NCBI RefSeq assembly: GCF_000208865.1
Contig: NC_018387.1
Location: 806,001 to 870,000 of the forward strand
Direction of reading: 5' to 3'
DNA from: Neospora caninum Liverpool
Lineage: Eukaryota; Apicomplexa; Conoidasida; Eucoccidiorida; Sarcocystidae
DNA length: 64,000 nucleotides
The notes beneath the pieces are model-generated. The model did not search any database. It was not told where the DNA came from and was given only the letters and a program-made list of their open reading frames with translations. The position numbers and the translations under genes were made by a program. Positions 57,650-64,000 of this stretch are shown here, piece after piece (positions within the stretch are counted from its first letter, which is position 1; every line of letters begins with the position of its first letter).

Positions 57650-59694
57650 ATGTCGTCCGACACGGCGGCTCGAGCCTCGAAGGCAAAAGAAACTTCACAG
57701 TCGTCTGCGTTATCCGAGCCATCGTTGTTCTCCAAGGCACTGCGTCCGACAGCTCACCCTGAGTGGCACAAGGTAAAGAGAAACAGGCGTGGACAGACAT
57801 ATACATCTTTATCCGGGAATCCCGTGTATGCTTATATGCCGTTATCTGTCCATCTGCCTACAACAACAATGTTTTTGTAGGCATATGTGTATGGGAATGT
57901 GCGAGAGTCGGTCACACGTCACGCGTTTATTCAACCGCACGCAGCCCATTAGATGATTTTCGCTGACGTTGACTTGTCACGCAACTTCCTCTTCGGAGGC
58001 AGGCAGCCGTAAAATGTGGAGAGAACGAAGCGAGTAGCCGGCGCTGTACGGAGTCCACCTAAAGAGGCCGCTGGTTCTTCCGTTATCGCCAAGGCGACTG
58101 TTTCTTCCCTCGATGGTAGACACGGTTTATCTCTGCTGAGACTTTTTACTGCAGCCTAGTGCGAAGGGTACTTCCATGGCGTACGACCTTTGTATCGGCT
58201 AATGGCGAAACAGTATTGAAGAGACAGGGGTAGAAAAATGACTTGTTGCATCTCGAACTGGTAATCTAGTGCTCAAGGAGATTTGCTACTCGCCCATGCC
58301 CCCGAATAGGAGAGCAAATAGCAAAGGGGTACAGACAAAAAGTGCCTGTAGTATATCGAGAGCTCGAGTCAAATTGCTTCAGGAGTTGTGTAGACGGAAG
58401 GGATCTTCCCTCCCGTTGGTGGCATCGCTGACTCCCCCGTAGAAGCTCCGCAGACTACCCGGTGTTACGCATCTGCCAGGAATGGAGACTCTTTCAATCC
58501 GGTTCCTTTTCCTGCCTTCTCTCTTCAGGACGAGGCTCTGGATGTCTTCTGGTGGCTGAAGCAGGTCGCGGCCGTGGTTGTCGGCGTGGCTCTGGGCAGC
58601 GTGGGTGTGACTGGCTGGGTGGGGTTTGCGGCGTTTGCAGTCGTGCAGTATCTAGTCGCCAACGTTTGGGCTCAGCACGCTCGACTCGTGGGAGTCTGTG
58701 TGGAGCCTTTCGAAGTCTTCACAGAGAACGCCTTCGTCGCTGCCGGAACGTTCGTCGTGAGTTCGGGGGAAAGGAGAGCAGAAGGAAAGGACAAGTCAAG
58801 AGGGCAAACGATCAAGGAAAAAAACGCGAGGGCAAATCTAGAGAGTGTTGCCTGTGCGCCAGGAAACAGTACCGGCGAGGCCTGCTTGGATGGTGGGTGG
58901 ACTACACAGAACGTGCTCTTTGCGTGGGAGTTCTCAGCTCAAGAACGCGAAAGGACTATGTTAAAGCCAGCTGGCTGCTCCGTCATTCTCGAGTTGCCTG
59001 TGGCGGTATCAATGAGATGACTACCGATTTTGACTCGAATACACATGCTACATAGCGAAAAGAAATGGTGGCTTCCACCAAACGTGCTCTCTTCTTGAAC
59101 TTTACGATTTTCTAAAAGCTAGGGATCTGCCCTAAGGAGCTCTGATGTAACCTCTTTCCAAAGGAACTGCATCATATGGTGGTGCTCCTATGCGGCAAGA
59201 CATGCCGGTCTTGACTCATTCTCGTTCAGTAAAAATGTGGCGTGCAGCCGGCAGGACTCGCTGAAGTGGGCAAACACGCCAGCGGGAGTCTGGGAGAGAT
59301 GAACTCAAAAAATTCAGAAAGGTGCCGAGGTGGCTTTGTCCTTGTTCAGAGGCCGAAATGAAGTGCTGGATACTTTCGGCAGCGTCTCGAGTCCAAGATG
59401 TTGTGTGTCTTCAATTGTAGCGCGACAGAGGGGTGGGGTGGGATGCGTCCATGCGCTCACTCAGCCGACGCGCGCAGTGAAAAACAAAACGATTCGGTTA
59501 TTTGTCTGTACATGTCTCTCAGAGCAGCCTCCTAATTGTCTCACTAGGCGCTATCTGTCTGTGTGGTTTCTGAGGACAAAAGAGAGCAGCCATTGCATTT
59601 ATCACTTTCACTCTGTGCCTGCTGTGTGTGTGGTCATCTGCAGGTGCTGTGGACCCTCATCTACTCAGTGAAGGTCTCTCTTGGACTCCTCTGA
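57650..59694 (+). CDS. RAB5IF/Rab5-interacting-protein-like small membrane protein, three exons
   Basis: The model is join(57650..57772, 58529..58756, 59644..59694), 133 residues, with all introns in phase 0. Exon 1 begins MSSDTAARASKAKETSQSSA and ends HPEWHK|GTAAAG. Exon 2 follows a strong acceptor (TTCTCTCTTCAG) and reads DEALDVFWWLKQ, then two hydrophobic helices (VVVGVALGSVGVTGWVGFAA and onward), ending FV|GTGAGT. Exon 3 follows CATCTGCAG and ends VLWTLIYSVKVSLGLL. The order 'FSKALR...DEALDVFWWLKQ...helix-Gly-helix...VLWTLIYS' matches the known RAB5IF (Rab5ip, EMC6-like) architecture of small ER/endosomal membrane proteins involved in membrane-protein biogenesis and trafficking. The ATG at 57650 is the first ATG in frame. 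Family assignment is from memory of the pattern; the exact paralogue is uncertain. Confidence 0.82.
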
Positions 59695-60883
59695 GATCCT
59701 CAGTGATCGGACGGCCTACTTGGCCGTGCGGCACGCGTTCCTCCTGTCGGAGCATGCGACTTGCTGCACAGAGCCACGCCCGACCGGTTGAGTTCCCCTG
59801 ATTGCGAACTGATTGCGCCGTCCCATGTGAGAACATTTTTGTGGCAGCAACCTGACACTGCGTCCCTCTACCGTGCTGTTACCGTCGTCTCTCCAGCATC
59901 AAACACAGCTATATCACTGGGGAAGATTCTTGCTTTTTCCCTTCCCTTTTGGATCCAGTCGCGCGGGACTCGGTCCCCTATTATCACTCACAGTTTTCCA
60001 TCGCCAGTTTCGCCAGGTCAAAAAGAACGGGCGTCCCCGGACACGTACAAACTGTCTAGCTACCCGTGCAGCGAAGCTCGTCCAGAGAAAACCATAGTCC
60101 TGCTGTAACGGGCAAAATAGAAAGATATTGGGAAAGCAGGCGAACGTCAATTGTGTAGAGCATCCACAAGTGCGAACCAGCACTAAAATCCTGAAACGAA
60201 TCAGGGGATCACATGGAGACAACTCAGAAATGTGGCAACCATTAGCTAAGAGAGAGAGGCTATTTCGCTACCCAGAGAGTACCACTGTCGCCCATGCCAG
60301 TCAACTTGACCGGACACCGCGTGCGCCCCTCGGCGCATTCTGTGAACTGTCGTGAACAAGTGTATGTTTTTGAAAGAAATAGAAAATAGGGATGTTGCGT
60401 CGTTGATCCACGATGACAGGCACGCGTATGTTCCAATTGCGTTAACTTATTGTCAACTCAACCACAACTACAGTTCCCCTGAATGCTTGGGGCAAAAAAA
60501 GATTACTCAGAATATGCAGCTCCACATTTCACCAGTAGGAGCGCGTATACTACGAACGGCCATGAGGAAACGCAGATATTGCGACTGAAACAGCAGTTTT
60601 CCTAAAATTATCTTGATCACCCTTACAACTGCATCGACAGGCGAAAAGCAGAAAACAAAGAATGCTGTTTCCCTTCCAAAACGGTCAACTTTTCTGGATG
60701 TGCTTGCACTATCCTTTGGACCTGGTCACTTCTGAAGAGGTAACGGGGGGAGGGAGGCAGCAAATACAAACGTAACAAAACGACTGAAAATGTTTCGTAA
60801 ATGAACAAATTCGAATGCAGAAGTCCATCGCCTTCCGAAGTGCGGTCTCATACTTAAATCATTTCTAGGACACGTTTGGCACC
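59695..60883. other. Convergent 3' intergenic region
   Basis: It lies between the stop of the RAB5IF-like gene and the stop of the minus-strand 1029-codon gene. It probably holds both 3' UTRs. Open frames such as 59761-60108 (plus) have no motif and overlap others; I see nothing else. Confidence 0.6.
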
Positions 60884-63800
60884 TCAAAACAGGTGTTGTT
60901 CAATCGGTCTCCGGCCCTGCTGTGTGTCTGACTCGTCTGATTCGCTTCCACTGCTGTCTTGCAGTGCCATCCTATCGGAAGACGGCAGCGCCTCATTTTG
61001 CTGGTCATCTGAGGTCGGGCGAGACGTCCGCGGAAGTTTGTCTTGGAAGTAGTCGCTCGAATGCCTGTACAGCTGACCATGCAGCCGTGTAATGTATGCC
61101 CATGCATACGCAACAGGACAGAAGAGCTTGTCCTTGTCCTCGGTCATCATGCCGGTTTTCTCATCATATTTGTATTGGGCACGGATCCAGAACTGGGGCG
61201 TTCCAGTCCAGTCTACGAATATCAATGACTCCAGGAGCATGTCTCTCACACTGCTGATCAAGGCGGCCGGTTGTTCACCGTCACCACCGGTTCCTTCTTC
61301 GTGCATATCCCGAAACTCGGTGGTGGCAGCCGCAGACTCAAGAGAGTTGACTCTAGACAACTCTTCCGTTGCAGACTTTCGAATGGCTTCGAACAACAAG
61401 GGGCCTGCTTCTTTATGAATGTCTTTACCGACAAATTCGTACTGATCCTGGATGACTTTGGGCAGCTTCTTTCCTGTGTCTCCACCGGGGTAAATGAATT
61501 GGGTGTGGAGAAAAATGAGGTATTTGCACCCTTTTTTCTCGTGTCGATTGCATTTAAGATGTTTCCGGACAAACTCATGGCACTCGCCGATTCTTTTGCC
61601 CGTATTGCACTTATCAGGATTCAGATATTTCAGCTCGTGAAAAAGGGGGTGTCGCTCAAAAGCACAACCTTCGCCGCGGGGATCCTTGACTGAGAGGGGA
61701 AACGGTTTCCCGCAGTTCTGCCACGAGGGTGAATTGCAGTCGAATGTAAGGTTGTAGAGCGTATCGTACGTGCGTTCCACAAGAGTGTAGAACGTAGTTG
61801 CCTCAAACCCGGGATTTACCAAGATGTCATGTGGCTGCTTGCACACGCCGGACAGGACGCCGGTAGGATCTGCCGCACTGGAACCGGCGCACGTTTCCAC
61901 ATGTTCTCGGCTTTTGATTGTATTTAACGAGAGTAAGAAACCTTGGTTCTCATAGAAAGAGATGCGCTTCTCGAGCACCATTGTAATTTTCATCTTCTCG
62001 TGCGTCGACAAATCCGTTACACTGTCCAGGATCCACCCAGTTTTGAAGCCCAACAAGGAACAGAGTCCAGTCATAATCTTCAAAAGATCCGATCCACGGA
62101 CAGCTGTCTCTTTAAGTTGCCTCTCAGTCCCGAGAAAGCTGACTCCACACCTCCAAGGTGCGTGATCCTCGAACTCAATACCGATCAAGCGGTTCACCGG
62201 TTTGTCACCTTGACGTAGTTGCCCAGTGTACTCGCTGTCTGGGACCGGGACATACTCAGGCTCACACAGATAGTTTGAAAACCAGCCTACAAGATTGCTA
62301 CTGATCCGAAACCGCCCGCGCTTGGTACACAGAAATCGTAGATCAAATGTTCCTCCGTCCCGTGCGGGCACTCCTGTGACAGTGATGTCTCCACGTTCTT
62401 CAAAAAACGGCGACACCAGCCAGAGACGTCGGACGGCATCATCATTCTCCGATTGAGCGGGGTTAATATTTGAAACAGCTTTGAGATCTTCGAAGGCGTA
62501 GACACGTTGCAGCGGCCGCACACTCTTTCCGCTCGGCAGGAAGATCTGTCCGGATTCAATCACGGATTCTCTTCCAGTATCATCATCGTCGGACTGCCTC
62601 AGGTCGTGTGTACTTGTCTCTCCCCGCAGCTCGGTTACGTCCTCCTGGAGAAGGACAGCTGGATTAACGATTCTACTCGTGGAGACCATGTTTGCATACT
62701 CCAGACGACGGGGGCTCTGACGAATGAAGACTCTGCCCATCTCGCCAAGATACGCGAGGTCTTCCAACACGCAGCCGAGTTTTAATGTCTGCCAGTACTT
62801 CGAAGAGGGAAAGATGTCCAGAAACCACAATGGGAAGCGCAGAGCTTCGGAGATGAGAGTTTCTGAAGAAGGGACCAGAGGGGCATCCGTGCGAGCTGTG
62901 TGCTGTTTCACTTTGAGCATTCCCTCTTCATACCAAGCCGTTTGAGAGGGCGTTTCAAAGAGACGAGCAGCTTGTGGCCCAATAAGGGAGTGAAGCGTTC
63001 GCCAGGTTTCAGGCTCCATCAACATACTCAGCATATGCATTGCATTCGGCGAAACTGTCGGCGTCAACTGCTCGATTTGTTTCCGCATAGAACGCATGGC
63101 AACGTAGGCTTCCTCAACGTACGGCCCCGTACGAATTGCGTCGAGACAGCCGAGAAAGTTCTTGCCGGGAAGGCAGGCACTTCCCGCTGCCTTTGTCAGA
63201 GCGTCTGTATATTGATCAGGTCGTCCTACGTGAAGCGTGCAGTCCCGGACCTCGGTAGGACCGTCCGAAATGACAGCATTGCGTATTGCCTCCTTGAGGC
63301 GCCCGAGAGCGTTTTCGTACACACAAGAGCTAACAGCCACTCCGCGCCAAGAGAGTGTGTCCAGTTCCTCATTTGGAAGAAAGTCCGCTTCACTGTGATC
63401 TTTTACATTTTTTGATGGCGTCGATTTTACAGGTTTTATCCCTACAAACGAAAGCGAATGGTAGGGCTTCACATAGCGGGCAGGGATCGATTCAAATCCC
63501 TTCGAAGGGAGGCCTTCTGGGTACAGATCCGGCAACAAATCTAGGGCTGCGTTCCCTTCATGAACAATGAGCTGGGAATCGTATCCGAAGGCTGCGCACA
63601 GCCCTATGGCTGCATCGAGGAAAGACGGGAATTCGGACCGCCCTGAATCATGAACAATCCGACACAGAGGTGGTGAGCTCGCTGAGGTCTGACTGGGGCG
63701 AACCTTGTCAGTGCTTGGAACCAACTGGAAGATGAATCCGACACGAAGGGAGCCGGGCAAAGCTTGTGGCTGAGGCTCGCACCGTATCGCTGAATCGTCG

Positions 63801-63973
63801 CTACCTTCCACACGGTCGAGAGTGCAAACCAGCTCCAGATGTTGAATGCCTCCGAGCGTCATGGTTGAGATGGCATCAATGGCGAAAGAAGGAAGTGGAG
63901 ACTGGCCCCCTGGACTGTATTCGACCTTTGCTTCGGAGGGTTTATCCGAATCTCTTGACAAGGTCTGTTGCAT
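60884..63973 (-). CDS. Conserved-looking protein of unknown function, 1029 codons, single exon in the window
   Basis: A single uninterrupted minus-strand frame begins MQQTLSRDSDKPSEAKVEYS. The frame stays open upstream to the window edge, so the true start could lie outside or in an upstream exon. No family was recognised. No signal peptide or clear membrane helix is visible at the start. Two segments look alike: GLCAAFGYDSQLIV near residue 125 and GLCSLLGFKTGWIL further on, each after a hydrophobic strand, hinting at an internal duplication. A Cys-rich part contains spaced Cys (NCGKPF, KCNTGKRIGEC, KCNRHEKKGCK). The tail is Ser/Asp-rich (SSGSESDESDTQQ). Lack of introns contrasts sharply with the neighbouring giant gene. 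Likely a lineage-specific intracellular protein; function unknown. Confidence 0.85.
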   Translation of the reverse strand: MQQTLSRDSDKPSEAKVEYSPGGQSPLPSFAIDAISTMTLGGIQHLELVCTLDRVEGSDDSAIRCEPQPQALPGSLRVGFIFQLVPSTDKVRPSQTSASSPPLCRIVHDSGRSEFPSFLDAAIGLCAAFGYDSQLIVHEGNAALDLLPDLYPEGLPSKGFESIPARYVKPYHSLSFVGIKPVKSTPSKNVKDHSEADFLPNEELDTLSWRGVAVSSCVYENALGRLKEAIRNAVISDGPTEVRDCTLHVGRPDQYTDALTKAAGSACLPGKNFLGCLDAIRTGPYVEEAYVAMRSMRKQIEQLTPTVSPNAMHMLSMLMEPETWRTLHSLIGPQAARLFETPSQTAWYEEGMLKVKQHTARTDAPLVPSSETLISEALRFPLWFLDIFPSSKYWQTLKLGCVLEDLAYLGEMGRVFIRQSPRRLEYANMVSTSRIVNPAVLLQEDVTELRGETSTHDLRQSDDDDTGRESVIESGQIFLPSGKSVRPLQRVYAFEDLKAVSNINPAQSENDDAVRRLWLVSPFFEERGDITVTGVPARDGGTFDLRFLCTKRGRFRISSNLVGWFSNYLCEPEYVPVPDSEYTGQLRQGDKPVNRLIGIEFEDHAPWRCGVSFLGTERQLKETAVRGSDLLKIMTGLCSLLGFKTGWILDSVTDLSTHEKMKITMVLEKRISFYENQGFLLSLNTIKSREHVETCAGSSAADPTGVLSGVCKQPHDILVNPGFEATTFYTLVERTYDTLYNLTFDCNSPSWQNCGKPFPLSVKDPRGEGCAFERHPLFHELKYLNPDKCNTGKRIGECHEFVRKHLKCNRHEKKGCKYLIFLHTQFIYPGGDTGKKLPKVIQDQYEFVGKDIHKEAGPLLFEAIRKSATEELSRVNSLESAAATTEFRDMHEEGTGGDGEQPAALISSVRDMLLESLIFVDWTGTPQFWIRAQYKYDEKTGMMTEDKDKLFCPVAYAWAYITRLHGQLYRHSSDYFQDKLPRTSRPTSDDQQNEALPSSDRMALQDSSGSESDESDTQQGRRPIEQHLF

Positions 63974-64000
63974 AATGGTGTCAAACGTTTGACGACCTAG

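Noticed and set aside
1..64000. tRNA, rRNA, CRISPR arrays, insertion sequences
   Set aside because: No cloverleaf, ribosomal signature, regularly spaced identical repeats or transposase motifs were seen. The regular motif in 7-48 kb is not a CRISPR-type repeat because only the splice bases are shared.

Overview
The window looks like nuclear DNA of a coccidian apicomplexan of the Toxoplasma/Neospora group. This is an inference from intron-rich genes with pyrimidine-tract/AG acceptors, GC near 50 %, wide intergenic spacing, and divergent proteins joined to universal eukaryotic ones. No species-specific gene was recognised. There are no bacterial-type operons, tRNAs, rRNAs or CRISPR arrays.

Layout. 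(1) 1202-4585, plus strand: a three-exon HBS1-type translational GTPase (ribosome rescue), with a 32-bp tandem repeat upstream. (2) 7007-53056, minus strand: one very large gene model. It opens with ordinary exons at 53056-48327 encoding a signal-peptide-like N-terminus and three hydrophobic helices. It then dissolves into about 41 kb in which almost every exon is a single codon. (3) 57650-59694, plus strand: a small three-exon RAB5IF/Rab5ip-like membrane protein. (4) 60884-63973, minus strand: a 1029-codon single-exon protein with no recognised family.

The main discovery is in the 7-48 kb region, which at first looks gene-free. On the minus strand the pattern acceptor(CAG/TAG/AAG)-NNN-donor(GTAAG, GTGAG, GTACG, GTATG, GTAGG) recurs about every 100-500 bp, and I could list about 158 instances. 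None of the NNN triplets is a stop codon. Read in order from high to low coordinate they give a protein-like, helix-rich sequence. Interspersed microexons of 6, 9, 12, 15, 18 and 27 nt are all multiples of three and open in the same frame. The last ordinary exon (48327-48459) ends exactly on a codon boundary, as this frame requires. The model therefore encodes roughly 800 residues in 46 kb. About 210-220 residues of it come from single-codon or few-codon exons separated by introns averaging about 230 nt.

Limits: everything was read by eye. Weak candidates are marked tentative, and the exact exon set, the gene ends and expression need RNA evidence.
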